The position numbers were made by a program, and so were the translations under genes. Below, piece by piece: positions 8,574 to 20,138 of a DNA stretch of 64,000 bases; the first letter of the stretch is position 1, and every line of letters starts with the position of its first letter. This DNA comes from Paludibacter sp963678465. Its GTDB lineage: Bacteria > Bacteroidota > Bacteroidia > Bacteroidales > Paludibacteraceae. The notes beneath the pieces were generated by a model. It had not been told where the DNA came from, searched no databases, and was given only the letters and a program-made list of their open reading frames with translations. Where the stretch lies: NCBI GenBank assembly GCA_963678465.1, contig OY782858.1, forward strand, positions 2,728,001 to 2,792,000, in the 5' to 3' direction.

Positions 8574-9371
8574 ATGCCACTAACCGACTCGATACATTTA
8601 GCAACAGACAGCACGCCAGCAGTAGCTGATTCATTGATAAAAAATGATTCCATACAACTGAATGCTGATACTGTAACCTTAACCGATACGATAAAGATCG
8701 TTACAGGTTTTGAAGGCACGCCTCATCCTTCGCTTCCGGGGTCTGAGGATTGGGTTTTTGTGTCGCTGTTGATTTTGTTTGTTTTTTTAGTTTTAGCTGT
8801 GGCCAAATCCTCGGAATGGATGCGTGAGTCAGTTCGCACGTTTTTTCATACGAAAGAACGGTCGGTATATTCAAATAAAAACACAAATCTTCAGTTTCAG
8901 ACAAAACTACTACTTACTGTTTTTTTTACAGGAGTTTTTTCCTTGTTTGCTTTCTCGTTGCTTTTTGGAACTGAAAATGGATTTCAACTGCTTATTTATA
9001 TACAATTCTTTGCCGTCACATTGGCATTTCTTAGTCTGAAAAGCATTGTGATAATGCTCCTGGGTTATGTGTTTCTGGACAAAGCAGCACTTAAGCAAGT
9101 ACGTGAAAGCTACTTTCTCGTGCTCTCGTTTCTGGGAATAACCTTGTATCCAATACTGGTTATCCAGATTTATATTTTACCAACACTTAAAACGTTTACA
9201 CATTATGTAGCCCTATCGCTATGCGGAATAGCTGCTATATTAATCATAATTAAACTATTTCAAATATTTTTCCACAAAAGTATCGTATCTTTTTATTTAA
9301 TGTTGTATCTTTGCACCCTCGAAATTTTGCCTTTAATAATATTGTTTCAGGTATATCGATTATTAATATAG
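8574..9371 (+). CDS. DUF4271 domain-containing membrane protein
   Basis: 265 aa. A polar, Ser/Asp/Thr-rich N-terminus of about 60 residues is followed by a first hydrophobic helix (WVFVSLLILFVFLVLAVA) and about five more between residues 105 and 265, indicating an inner-membrane protein. DUF4271 proteins in Bacteroidetes are typically encoded just before uroporphyrinogen-III synthase, exactly as here (27 bp to the hemD start). This suggests, but does not prove, a link to tetrapyrrole metabolism. No catalytic motif is recognisable. It starts 8 bp after the LOG gene. Confidence 0.8.
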   Translation: MPLTDSIHLATDSTPAVADSLIKNDSIQLNADTVTLTDTIKIVTGFEGTPHPSLPGSEDWVFVSLLILFVFLVLAVAKSSEWMRESVRTFFHTKERSVYSNKNTNLQFQTKLLLTVFFTGVFSLFAFSLLFGTENGFQLLIYIQFFAVTLAFLSLKSIVIMLLGYVFLDKAALKQVRESYFLVLSFLGITLYPILVIQIYILPTLKTFTHYVALSLCGIAAILIIIKLFQIFFHKSIVSFYLMLYLCTLEILPLIILFQVYRLLI

Positions 9372-9398
9372 AGTGTTTAATTATTAAAGTCATTTGCT

Positions 9399-10157
9399 TT
9401 GAAAATTAAGAAGATACTGGTTTCACAACCTCAACCAACCACTGAGAAATCACCTTATTTCGATATAAGTGATAAGTATAATGTAAAGATTGATTTTCGC
9501 CCTTTTATAAAGGTTGAAGCGGTAAATGCCAAAGAGTTTCGTACCCAACGCATTTCAATTTTAGATTATACAGCCATCATTTTTAATGCCCGGCACGGTA
9601 TTGATCATTTTTTCCGTTTATGCGAAGAAATGCGAATAACAGTTCCCGAAACAATGAAGTACTTTTGTGTTTCCGAATCGGTAGCTGTGTATTTACAGCA
9701 TTACATTCACTACCGGAAACGAAAAGTTTTTTATGGTGCTGCAGGAAAAATGCATGAGCTGGTGACCATAATGAACAAACATGCCGAAGAAAAGTACCTT
9801 TTTATCACTTCGGATGTGCAGAATGAGGATACAATGTCGGTTCTTGAGAAATCCAAAATAACTTTCACAAAGGCCGTTATGTATCGTACTGTAAGCAATG
9901 ACTTTGGTCCGGATGAGGAATTTAACTATGACATGTTATTGTTCTTTAGCCCAATGGGAATAAATTCACTACTCAAAAACTTCCCTAACTTTGTTCAGGG
10001 TGACATACAAATTGGATGTTTTGGTCTTACTACTGCTCAGGCAGTTAAAGATGCAGGCTTGCGTTTGGACTTAGAAGCACCGCTTCCCGGCGTACCTTCA
10101 ATGACAATGGCGCTAGAGAACTACATGAAAGAGCACATAAAGAAAAATAAAAAATAG
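9399..10157 (+). CDS. hemD: Uroporphyrinogen-III synthase
   Basis: 252 aa, cytosolic. It closes and inverts ring D of hydroxymethylbilane to give uroporphyrinogen III, the branch point to haem and cobalamin. The two-domain fold is suggested by an N-terminal half beginning KIKKILVSQPQPT, the DYTAIIFNARHGIDHFFRL stretch, and a C-terminal half with LLFFSPMGINSLLKNF and CFGLTTAQAVKDAG, where the family has its conserved (S/T)SxxxV and GxxTAxA loops. The start codon is TTG (9399-9401): an in-frame stop lies at 9378-9380 and no ATG is available between. No other haem gene lies nearby. Confidence 0.9.
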   Translation: MKIKKILVSQPQPTTEKSPYFDISDKYNVKIDFRPFIKVEAVNAKEFRTQRISILDYTAIIFNARHGIDHFFRLCEEMRITVPETMKYFCVSESVAVYLQHYIHYRKRKVFYGAAGKMHELVTIMNKHAEEKYLFITSDVQNEDTMSVLEKSKITFTKAVMYRTVSNDFGPDEEFNYDMLLFFSPMGINSLLKNFPNFVQGDIQIGCFGLTTAQAVKDAGLRLDLEAPLPGVPSMTMALENYMKEHIKKNKK

Positions 10158-10178
10158 TTTCCAATGTGTTAAATCCAT

Positions 10179-10230
10179 AACAATCCCGAAAGTATCAGAG
10201 TTTTTCTTTACTTTTGGGATTGTTTTTTTT
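10179..10230 (+). terminator. Intrinsic terminator after hemD
   Basis: A 16-bp stem (10179-10194 with 10209-10224, one G-T pair) and a 14-nt loop precede eight Ts. It closes the LOG-DUF4271-hemD operon. Confidence 0.9.
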
Positions 10231-10278
10231 ACAATAATAATTCTGTAAAACTCTATTTTTATCTCCGAAAAAGTTTAC

Positions 10279-10662
10279 ATGACACACACAGCTACTTTTC
10301 CAAAAAAAGAACATTTATGTGGCGAAATCCGCATCAATAAACTTTTCAGCAATGGTAAAGCATTCATTGTTTACCCATTGCGTGTGGTTTATAGTGTCGA
10401 GCAAAACTCCACCGATGTCCCCGTAAAAGTACTTGTAAGTGTACCTAAAAAACGATTTAAGAGAGCCGTCAAACGCAATAGATTGAAGCGCTTGATGCGA
10501 GAAGCGTATCGACTGAACAAATCAATTCTTACCGAAAAATGTATCGAAAAAAACTTTGCTGTTCAGATTGCGTTTAATTATGTATCCGACGATGAAATGG
10601 ATTTTAAAGCTATTCAGTCGAAAATGCAACTTGCCTTACAGCGTATTGCCGATAAAATTTAA
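10279..10662 (+). CDS. rnpA: Ribonuclease P protein component
   Basis: 127 aa, basic. It is the protein subunit that helps the RNase P RNA bind pre-tRNA and process its 5' end. The signature FKRAVKRNRLKRLMREAYR (RNR motif) is clear, as is VSVPKKRFK just before it. It starts 48 bp after the hemD terminator. An imperfect -7 box (TATTTTTA) lies about 20 bp upstream. The usual partner rpmH is not adjacent; yidD follows, as commonly seen. Confidence 0.95.
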   Translation: MTHTATFPKKEHLCGEIRINKLFSNGKAFIVYPLRVVYSVEQNSTDVPVKVLVSVPKKRFKRAVKRNRLKRLMREAYRLNKSILTEKCIEKNFAVQIAFNYVSDDEMDFKAIQSKMQLALQRIADKI

Positions 10663-10700
10663 TTTGATTGTCAACCCACTTTTCAACTATCCCGACAGTT

Positions 10701-10928
10701 ATGAATCTGAAAAAAATTCTTCGACACATAGCTCTGATTCCTGTATACTTTTATCGTTACAGCATATCGCCACTCCTCCATTCCAGATGCAGGTACACAC
10801 CCACATGTTCGCAATACACTGTGGAAGCAGTATTGAAACACGGAATTATTAAAGGTGGCTGGCTGGCCGTAAAACGCATTTCGAGTTGTCATCCCTGGGG
10901 AGGCAGTGGCTATGATCCGGTTCCCTGA
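10701..10928 (+). CDS. yidD: Membrane protein insertion efficiency factor YidD
   Basis: 75 aa from the ATG at 10701. A short hydrophobic, amphipathic N-terminus (IALIPVYFYRYSISPLL) is followed by the family core CRYTPTCSQY, GGWLAVKRI and CHPWGGSGYDPVP, with the three conserved cysteines. YidD is a small inner-membrane-associated factor that aids YidC-dependent insertion; its gene regularly follows rnpA, as here. An upstream TTG at 10668 in the same frame would add 11 residues with no family match and is not preferred. Confidence 0.9.
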   Translation: MNLKKILRHIALIPVYFYRYSISPLLHSRCRYTPTCSQYTVEAVLKHGIIKGGWLAVKRISSCHPWGGSGYDPVP

Positions 10929-10951
10929 CAGCACAAAAACAGTTACATCTA

Positions 10952-10982
10952 TTTGCTACATTTCGCAAAAAGCGTATCTTTG
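10952..10982 (+). promoter_or_regulatory. Consensus promoter for lpxK
   Basis: TTTG (10952-10955), then 19 nt, then TATCTTTG (10975-10982): a full match to the Bacteroidetes housekeeping promoter. It places transcription start near 10989 and so excludes a translation start at 10953. Confidence 0.75.
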
Positions 10983-11015
10983 CTAACACTCATTTTCAAA
11001 AGTGTCGTTCCTGAT

Positions 11016-12137
11016 TTGAATTATTCACGAAAAAATATTCTACTTAAGCCAATTTCATTGATATATGGCTTAATAATCGGCATACGAAACTGGCTATACG
11101 ACAACGGAATATCCAAATCCACTTCGTTCAGGCTTCCCATTATTTCAGTGGGAAACCTTGCAGTAGGTGGCACCGGAAAAACTCCTCATGTAGAATACAT
11201 TGTAAATCTCTTCGGCAATAACGCCCAAATTGCAACCCTAAGCAGAGGATACAAGCGAAAAACAAAAGGCTTTGTGTTGGCCAATGAAAATTCGGACAGT
11301 AAAGAAATTGGCGATGAACCTTATCAAATTTATATCAAAAACAAACATCTCCATGTAGCCGTCGACGAAAAGCGGGTGCACGGAGTAACTAAGCTCAAGG
11401 AATTGTACCCAGATTTGGAACTCATCCTGCTGGACGATGCTTTTCAGCACAGACAAATAAAAGCAGGCTTATCGATACTTCTGACCGACTACTCAAATCT
11501 TTACACAAGGGATACATATCTGCCTACTGGCAACCTGAGGGAAAGCAGAAAAGGCAGCAAAAGAGCTGATATAATTATTGTCACCAAATGTCCGGAGCAA
11601 ATGCCATCCATTGACATGCGTTTGATCGAAACCGAGCTAAAACCACTGCCCTATCAGTCATTGTTTTTTTCAAATTATCGTTATTCCGAAATCGAACCTG
11701 TTTTCCCCGATAAAATTGTGGATAAAACAAATTTAGGGCTTGTGAAAAAATCAGCAACAGCTATTTTACTCGTAGCTGGCATTGCTCATCCTCAGGCATT
11801 GTGCACCTACCTGAACCAATATACAAGCACTTTCGATGCTCTGATTTTTCCGGATCATTATTCTTTTCAACGCAAGGATATGAAATTGATAAACGAAAAA
11901 CTTGACAAGCTAGATACGACTGACAAAATAATTATTGTTACTGAAAAAGATGCAGCACGCATTGTTTCTCAGGCAGATGAATGGAGTTCGTTCCATCATA
12001 TACTCTACAAATTACCTATTAAAGTTAATATATTAAACAATCAGGAAAGTAATTTTAAAACTAAAATTTACAACTATGTTACAGAAGATTCAAGAAACAG
12101 CAGACTTTTTAAAGTCGAAAATAAAAACAAATCCTAA
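11016..12137 (+). CDS. lpxK: Tetraacyldisaccharide 4'-kinase
   Basis: About 373 aa. This inner-membrane-associated kinase phosphorylates the 4' position of the lipid A disaccharide to make lipid IVA. The N-terminal membrane-binding helix (ISLIYGLIIGIRNWLYD) and the Walker A motif GNLAVGGTGKTP are characteristic, and the LLDDAFQHR segment matches the catalytic DDGFQH motif (Gly to Ala here). The open frame extends up to a TTG at 10953, but that codon lies inside the promoter. TTG 11016 (NYSRKNILLKP...) gives a family-like N-terminus. The 3' end overlaps the next gene by 62 nt. Confidence 0.92.
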   Translation: MNYSRKNILLKPISLIYGLIIGIRNWLYDNGISKSTSFRLPIISVGNLAVGGTGKTPHVEYIVNLFGNNAQIATLSRGYKRKTKGFVLANENSDSKEIGDEPYQIYIKNKHLHVAVDEKRVHGVTKLKELYPDLELILLDDAFQHRQIKAGLSILLTDYSNLYTRDTYLPTGNLRESRKGSKRADIIIVTKCPEQMPSIDMRLIETELKPLPYQSLFFSNYRYSEIEPVFPDKIVDKTNLGLVKKSATAILLVAGIAHPQALCTYLNQYTSTFDALIFPDHYSFQRKDMKLINEKLDKLDTTDKIIIVTEKDAARIVSQADEWSSFHHILYKLPIKVNILNNQESNFKTKIYNYVTEDSRNSRLFKVENKNKS

Positions 12138-12888
12138 AACAGGGATTATACTTGGTACCGGTTTAGGAAACCTTGTAACTCAGATTACAGAAACTACAGA
12201 AATTCCCTACGAAACAATTCCAAATTTCCCGGTATCGACAGTGGAAGGACACAGTGGCAAACTCATTGTAGGGCTATTGGGAGGCGTCGAAGTTGTGGCT
12301 ATGCAAGGTCGCTTTCACTATTACGAAGGCTACGACATGAAGGCAGTTACCTTTCCGGTACGCGTAATGAAGGCGCTTGGAATAGAAAATTTACTCGTTT
12401 CGAATGCTTCGGGAGGAGTTCATCCCGATTTCGAAATCGGCGATTTAATGATCATTACAGATCATCTCAACCTGTTCCCCGAACATCCGTTGCGTGGTAA
12501 AAATTTTGCGGAACTTGGCCCGCGTTTCCCCGATATGAGCAACGCTTATTCGAAGGAATTGATTGTAAAAGCAAAGAATATTGCGGCTAAAAACAATATC
12601 AAAGTTGTAGAAGGTGTTTACGTAGGAACTACCGGCCCCACTTTCGAAACACCGGCCGAGTATAAATATTTTCGCACCATTGGCGGAGATGCCGTAGGGA
12701 TGAGCACAGTTCCGGAAGTTATCGTAGCCAATCATTCGGGAATGAAAGTATTTGGAATGTCGATCATTACCGACTTGGGCGTACCGGGTAAAATTGTGGA
12801 AGTAACCCACGAAGAAGTTCAGGAAATTGGCAACAAAGTACAACCATTGATGACATTGATAATGAAAGAATTGGTAAAAGATCTATAA
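12076..12888 (+). CDS. Purine-nucleoside phosphorylase, trimeric (PNP-I) type
   Basis: 270 aa, cytosolic. It cleaves purine nucleosides with phosphate for purine salvage. Motifs: LGTGLG phosphate loop, EGHSGKL, GRFHYYEGY, NASGGV and GGDAVGMSTVPEV (the Glu recognising N1). The base-recognition loop reads SIITDLG, with Asp where mammalian-type PNP has Asn243; this may widen specificity toward 6-aminopurines. The ATG at 12076 gives the usual N-terminus (MLQKIQETADFLK) even though it lies inside the end of lpxK in another frame. Expression is probably coupled to lpxK. A strong terminator follows. Confidence 0.93.
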   Translation: MLQKIQETADFLKSKIKTNPKTGIILGTGLGNLVTQITETTEIPYETIPNFPVSTVEGHSGKLIVGLLGGVEVVAMQGRFHYYEGYDMKAVTFPVRVMKALGIENLLVSNASGGVHPDFEIGDLMIITDHLNLFPEHPLRGKNFAELGPRFPDMSNAYSKELIVKAKNIAAKNNIKVVEGVYVGTTGPTFETPAEYKYFRTIGGDAVGMSTVPEVIVANHSGMKVFGMSIITDLGVPGKIVEVTHEEVQEIGNKVQPLMTLIMKELVKDL

Positions 12889-12907
12889 TTCTTTTACGTT
12901 CAACAAA

Positions 12908-12949
12908 AAACAAAGCGAGCTGCCTTTTGGGGCAGCTCGCTTTGTTTTT
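12908..12949 (+). terminator. Intrinsic terminator after the PNP gene
   Basis: A perfect stem of about 15 bp (12910-12924 with 12931-12945) with a 6-nt loop ends in a T run. Confidence 0.92.
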
Positions 12950-13015
12950 ATGCGAATTTTAAAATTTCACATTTAATTTCATTCACAAATCATAGTTTTT
13001 TCAATTCAATTTGAT

Positions 13016-13023
13016 TAAATTTG
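13016..13023 (+). promoter_or_regulatory. -7 box upstream of the ACT-paaK-aminotransferase cluster
   Basis: TAAATTTG matches TAnnTTTG. It implies a leader of roughly 95 nt before the ACT gene. No clear -33 element is seen. Confidence 0.35.
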
Positions 13024-13126
13024 CAAACGAATCCAATCTAGCTGTAAGTCTTTAAGCGAATATACTTAAAAAAACATGTAAAAATCACATTTTAATCCGT
13101 TAGGATTATATTAAAAATCTAATATT

Positions 13127-13555
13127 ATGACAATACGTCAAATTTCAGTTTTTCTCGAAAACAAAGCCGGGCATTTAAATAAAATTTTGGCTGTGCTGGC
13201 TCAAAACAACATCAACATCAATGCACTTACAGTAGCCGATAGCAGTGATTATGGTTTGCTGCGCATGTTGGTTTCCGACCCCGAAAAGGCCGTAGAGATT
13301 TTACGCTCCGAGAATTTCCCCGTCAGAATACATGAAGTAATCTCTCTCGAAATGAGTGCAGCGCCCGGCTCAATGTCAAAAATTATCGATTTATTTTTTT
13401 CTGCCGGACTTTCCATCGAATACGTTTACGCTTTTAGCTTTGGAAGCAAATCAGTGTTGGTACTCCGCACCAACGACCGTGAAAAAGCTTTCGAAGTTAT
13501 AATTGCGAATCAATTAAAATCTATACATGAATCTGATTTGAAAATCACAAAATGA
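13127..13555 (+). CDS. Tandem ACT-domain protein
   Basis: 142 aa made of two ACT domains (about 3-68 and 72-140), small ligand-binding modules that usually sense amino acids. The first begins IRQISVFLENKAGHLNKIL, a typical ACT opening. No enzymatic domain is attached. Its stop overlaps the phenylacetate-CoA ligase start (ATGA at 13552-13555), so the two are translationally coupled. In Bacteroidetes and some archaea this pair tends to sit with indolepyruvate oxidoreductase or aminotransferase genes, suggesting a sensor for aromatic amino acid metabolism. That role is inference. Confidence 0.87.
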   Translation: MTIRQISVFLENKAGHLNKILAVLAQNNININALTVADSSDYGLLRMLVSDPEKAVEILRSENFPVRIHEVISLEMSAAPGSMSKIIDLFFSAGLSIEYVYAFSFGSKSVLVLRTNDREKAFEVIIANQLKSIHESDLKITK

Positions 13556-14850
13556 TCTGGAACGAAAAAATTGAATGCATCAGCAGGGAAGAATTACGCG
13601 CTTTACAAAGTGAACGATTGATTGAATTGGTAAACAGAGTTTATAACAACGTACCCTTCTACAAACAGAAAATGGATGAGATGGGAATAAATCCGTCACA
13701 CATTCTGTCAATCGACGACATCACAAAGCTCCCCTTCACCTATAAAACGGATTTACGCGACAATTATCCTTTCGGATTATTTGCAGCCCCAATGAAAGAA
13801 ATTGTCCGCGTACACGCCTCGAGTGGCACTACAGGAAAACCCACAACCGTTGGTTACACAGCAAAAGACATTGATAATTGGCGCGAGGTTCTTTCGCGTT
13901 GCCTCACGATGGCAGGAATAAGTTCCGAAGATGTAATGCAGGTTTCATATGGCTACGGATTATTCACTGGTGGACTTGGAGTACATTACGGCGCCGAAAA
14001 TGTAGGCTGCACTGTCGTTCCCATTTCGGGAGGAAATACCCGACGCCAATTGCAACTCATGTCGGACTTTGGCTCGACTGTTTTGGCCTGTACACCGTCA
14101 TACGCTTTACATTTAGGTGATGCTTTAGCCGAATATGGCTATTCGCTGGCCGACATGAAATTAAAAACAGGAATTTTTGGTGCCGAACCATGGACCGAGA
14201 ACATGCGATTAGAATTAGAAAAAAAATGGGGCATAAAAGCTTATGATATTTATGGGTTGAGCGAAATAATGGGACCCGGAGTTGCCAACGACTGTGAATA
14301 TCACGCCGGACTTCATGTACATGAAGATCATTTCTTCCCCGAAATCGTAGATCCGGAAACAAAACTTCCTTTGCCCGAAGGAACTGAAGGTGAATTAGTA
14401 TTTACAACATTGACAAAAGAAGGAATCCCGTTATTGCGTTACAATACACGTGATTTATCGACTTTAAACCGCGAAGTATGTAAATGCGGACGAACTTCTG
14501 TAAGAATGAAAAAGATCACGGGGCGTAGCGACGATATGCTTATTATTCGTGGCGTAAATCTTTTCCCATCTCAAATTGAACACGTATTGCTTGAACTTTG
14601 CGAAACAAGTGCACATTACATGCTGTATGTCGACCGCGAAAACAACCTGGACACACTGGAACTTCAGGTGGAAATGGATGAATCGAAAATGGCAGAAACA
14701 ATTCGTGATCTTCAAATGCTCTCGCGAAAGATACAGCAAGCCCTGAACAGCGCCATTGGGCTGAGCGTAAAGGTAACGCTCGTCGAACCAAAAACAATAG
14801 CGCGTAGCGAAGGGAAAGCAGTGAGAGTGATTGATAGGAGACCTAAATAA
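13552..14850 (+). CDS. Phenylacetate-CoA ligase family protein
   Basis: 432 aa, cytosolic adenylate-forming enzyme. The AMP-binding motif ASSGTTGKPT lies at about residues 89-98. YDIYGLSEIMGPG is the second signature, and a C-terminal AMP-binding subdomain begins near residue 335 (GRSDDMLIIRGVNLFPSQ). These are typical of PaaK, which makes phenylacetyl-CoA from phenylacetate, ATP and CoA. In anaerobes homologues act on aryl acids made by oxidative decarboxylation of aromatic 2-oxo acids. The paa ring-cleavage genes are absent here, so an arylacetate-CoA role with the neighbouring aminotransferase is more likely than full degradation. Confidence 0.9.
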   Translation: MIWNEKIECISREELRALQSERLIELVNRVYNNVPFYKQKMDEMGINPSHILSIDDITKLPFTYKTDLRDNYPFGLFAAPMKEIVRVHASSGTTGKPTTVGYTAKDIDNWREVLSRCLTMAGISSEDVMQVSYGYGLFTGGLGVHYGAENVGCTVVPISGGNTRRQLQLMSDFGSTVLACTPSYALHLGDALAEYGYSLADMKLKTGIFGAEPWTENMRLELEKKWGIKAYDIYGLSEIMGPGVANDCEYHAGLHVHEDHFFPEIVDPETKLPLPEGTEGELVFTTLTKEGIPLLRYNTRDLSTLNREVCKCGRTSVRMKKITGRSDDMLIIRGVNLFPSQIEHVLLELCETSAHYMLYVDRENNLDTLELQVEMDESKMAETIRDLQMLSRKIQQALNSAIGLSVKVTLVEPKTIARSEGKAVRVIDRRPK

Positions 14851-14918
14851 ACCCGTTATTAAATCCCGGGGGATTTATCAAAGCAGCATATCAACTTTAG
14901 AAAATAATTTTCACAAAA

Positions 14919-16217
14919 ATGATTATAAAAAAAGAACTCGTCGATTCGGTTTTTGAACAATTCGGCGAATCAGATATTACCCGCCTGTCCATAAGAGAAG
15001 TAGGTAAATTGGTAGCAAAAATAGAAGAAGTGAGTGCTGAAGAATTTATTCACATGGAAATGGGAGTGCCTGGTTTGCCTGCATCAGCCATTGGTGTAGC
15101 AGCCGAAAAAGCAGCACTGGATCTCGGACTGGCCAACTCTTACCCAAATATTGAAGGAGTTCAGTCTGTCAAAAATGAAATTGCACGCTTCGCAAAACTC
15201 TTTATCAATTTAGATGTATCGCCTTTGAATTGCGTACCCACTTCCGGAGGTATGCAGGGCAGCTTTGCCGCACTGCTGGCCGCAGGTCGAACAAATCCCC
15301 AAAAGCCTTATACACTTTTTATCGACCCTGGGTTTCCGGTAAATAAATCTCAGCTCCATTTACTTGGTTTGCCTTTTAAATCCTTTGATATTCTAAACTT
15401 CAGAGGAGAAAAACTCCGGGCTAAACTGGAGTCCTATCTTTTAGAGAATAATGTATGTACAATCACTTATTCTTCGCCTAACAATCCATCGTGGATTAGC
15501 TTGAGCGAGGAAGAATTGCAAATAATTGGTGAATTAGCAACAAAACACGATGTAATTGTCGTTGAAGATCTTGCTTATTTTGGTATGGATTTCAGAAAAG
15601 ACTATGGAAAATCCGGCGTTGAACCCTATCAACCCACTGTAGCCCGCTATACCGAAAATTACATTTTGCTGCTTTCGGCATCAAAGATATTTAGCTATGC
15701 CGGACAGCGCATCGGAATGATGATCACATCCGAAAAACTTCGAACCCGAAAGTATCCAAACTTAAAAAACTATTTTACAAGCGACGTACTCGGTCATTTT
15801 ATCACTTATGGTGTTCTTTACGCCACAACTGCCGGAACAGCGCACACAGCTCAATATGCACTTGCTGCAATGCTTAAAGCTGCCAACGATGGTTCTATTG
15901 ATTTTGTAGCCGACCTTCAACCCTACAGAGAAAAGGCCAGGCAAATGAAAGAGATTTTCTTAAAACATGGATTTTATATCGTCTATTGCGATAACGATGG
16001 TGATCTGGCTGATGGTTTTTATTTCACAATAGCTTACCCCGGAATGACAAGCGCTCAACTTATGAAAGAATTTCTTTATTACGGCATCAGCGCTATATCG
16101 CTAAATATAACCGGAAGTGAGAATATAAGTGGATTGCGAGCCTGTGTTTCGTTTGTCCGATTCGACCAAATTCCTTTGCTCGATATCAGGTTAAAAGCTT
16201 TCACACAAAACAAATAA
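14919..16217 (+). CDS. Pyridoxal phosphate-dependent aminotransferase, class I/II
   Basis: 432 aa, cytosolic fold-type I PLP enzyme. The Schiff-base lysine is K256 in LSASKIFSYAGQRIGM, with the following Arg as expected. TYSSPNNPSW corresponds to the conserved Asn region and VVEDLAYFGMD to the Asp-Tyr pair. The amino donor is not deducible. It lies 68 bp after the CoA ligase gene on the same strand; a short hairpin (AAATCCC..., 14861-14876) without a T run lies between. Co-expression with the ACT-ligase pair suggests aromatic amino acid transamination. The gene ends just before a 21-bp repeat array. Confidence 0.88.
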   Translation: MIIKKELVDSVFEQFGESDITRLSIREVGKLVAKIEEVSAEEFIHMEMGVPGLPASAIGVAAEKAALDLGLANSYPNIEGVQSVKNEIARFAKLFINLDVSPLNCVPTSGGMQGSFAALLAAGRTNPQKPYTLFIDPGFPVNKSQLHLLGLPFKSFDILNFRGEKLRAKLESYLLENNVCTITYSSPNNPSWISLSEEELQIIGELATKHDVIVVEDLAYFGMDFRKDYGKSGVEPYQPTVARYTENYILLLSASKIFSYAGQRIGMMITSEKLRTRKYPNLKNYFTSDVLGHFITYGVLYATTAGTAHTAQYALAAMLKAANDGSIDFVADLQPYREKARQMKEIFLKHGFYIVYCDNDGDLADGFYFTIAYPGMTSAQLMKEFLYYGISAISLNITGSENISGLRACVSFVRFDQIPLLDIRLKAFTQNK

Positions 16218-16229
16218 AATTTTCGTAAA

Positions 16230-16397
16230 GGAAAGTTCCGGACAAGTTCCGGGATGTTACTCCAAGCTCGCGGCACATCAGGGGAAAGTTCCGGCACGTC
16301 AGGGAGAACTCACGGGACATTAGGGGAAGCTTCCGGCACATCAGGGGGAACTCGCGGCACATTAGGGGAAGTTCCCGGTATGTTACGGAAGTGCTCC
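16230..16397. repeat. Minisatellite, 21-bp units, about 8 copies
   Basis: Eight head-to-tail units of exactly 21 bp begin at 16230, 16251, 16272, 16293, 16314, 16335, 16356 and 16377. The best-conserved read GGCACATCAGGGGAA plus six variable bases (often GTTCCC or CTCGC). Units 3-7 are most alike and the end units are degenerate. Because 21 is a multiple of 3, the array gives open frames of heptad peptides on both strands, but these lack a credible start context. No protein gene is seen between 16218 and the rRNA terminator. Confidence 0.9.
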
Positions 16398-16621
16398 AGC
16401 ACATCTTTGTATCTTAAGTTCTGTAATAACACAAGTTGACAATTCAACAAACACACACCCAAAACTTCAAAACGTCGGAGACTTTTGAACGTTTCTTTTT
16501 TCAAGAAATGAAGCTATAAACAAAGATACGTTTTAGTGTCTTCCTTCGTAAGGCAACTGCAAGTTACATCCAATCTTCAACAGTTCAACAATTCTCCAAT
16601 TAGCTCTCAGCTAATCACAAT

Positions 16622-16659
16622 AAAAAAAGCCCTCAGATAAATTAATATCTGAGGGCTTT
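16622..16659 (-). terminator. Intrinsic terminator of the rRNA operon
   Basis: A perfect 14-bp stem (16626-16639 with 16646-16659) and a 6-nt loop, followed on the minus strand by seven Ts just past the 5S gene. Confidence 0.92.
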
Positions 16660-16662
16660 AAA

Positions 16663-16770
<108 letters not shown>

Positions 16771-16925
16771 AATTCAATTAATAATTAATAATGTTGAATT
16801 AATAATTACTTTTCGTATAGGTTTTTATAAGACAATTGAAAGAAAAAAGAGAGAAAATATCGTAAAGAGTCATTGGGTTTGTCTTTTTCCTTATTTCCCT
16901 TGCGGAAAAAAAGGGACTTCAAAAA

Positions 16926-19809
<2,884 letters not shown>

Positions 19810-20138
19810 TTTTATTCTTTTGTTTGCTCGTACTTGAGTCCGATATGTTGCCATATCTTATTTCAAATACTCAATATCTTATCTCTAATTATCAATTATT
19901 AATTGTCAATTATCAATTAAAATATTGCTTTACTACTTTTTCTCTCTTTCTTTCAATATATCAAAGATCTTCTTTATTTACTATTTATTCATTTACTATT
20001 TACTATTTCATTTCACAATGACAAGGCAAACATGAACAAATCCTCAATAATGTGTTGATTGTTAGTGGTTCATTACTAATAATCTTTTCTGTTTTTTTCT
20101 TATTCTCAAAAAAAAACAACCCGCTGGTCGATTTCTTG

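Noticed and set aside
14861..14876. Terminator between the CoA ligase and the aminotransferase genes
   Set aside because: A stem of only 6-7 bp without a T run; at most a weak attenuator.
16201..16439. Open frames on both strands through the 21-bp array (heptad peptides such as RELPLMC and GTSGESS)
   Set aside because: They result from a repeat period divisible by three; no start context, promoter or domain supports a protein.
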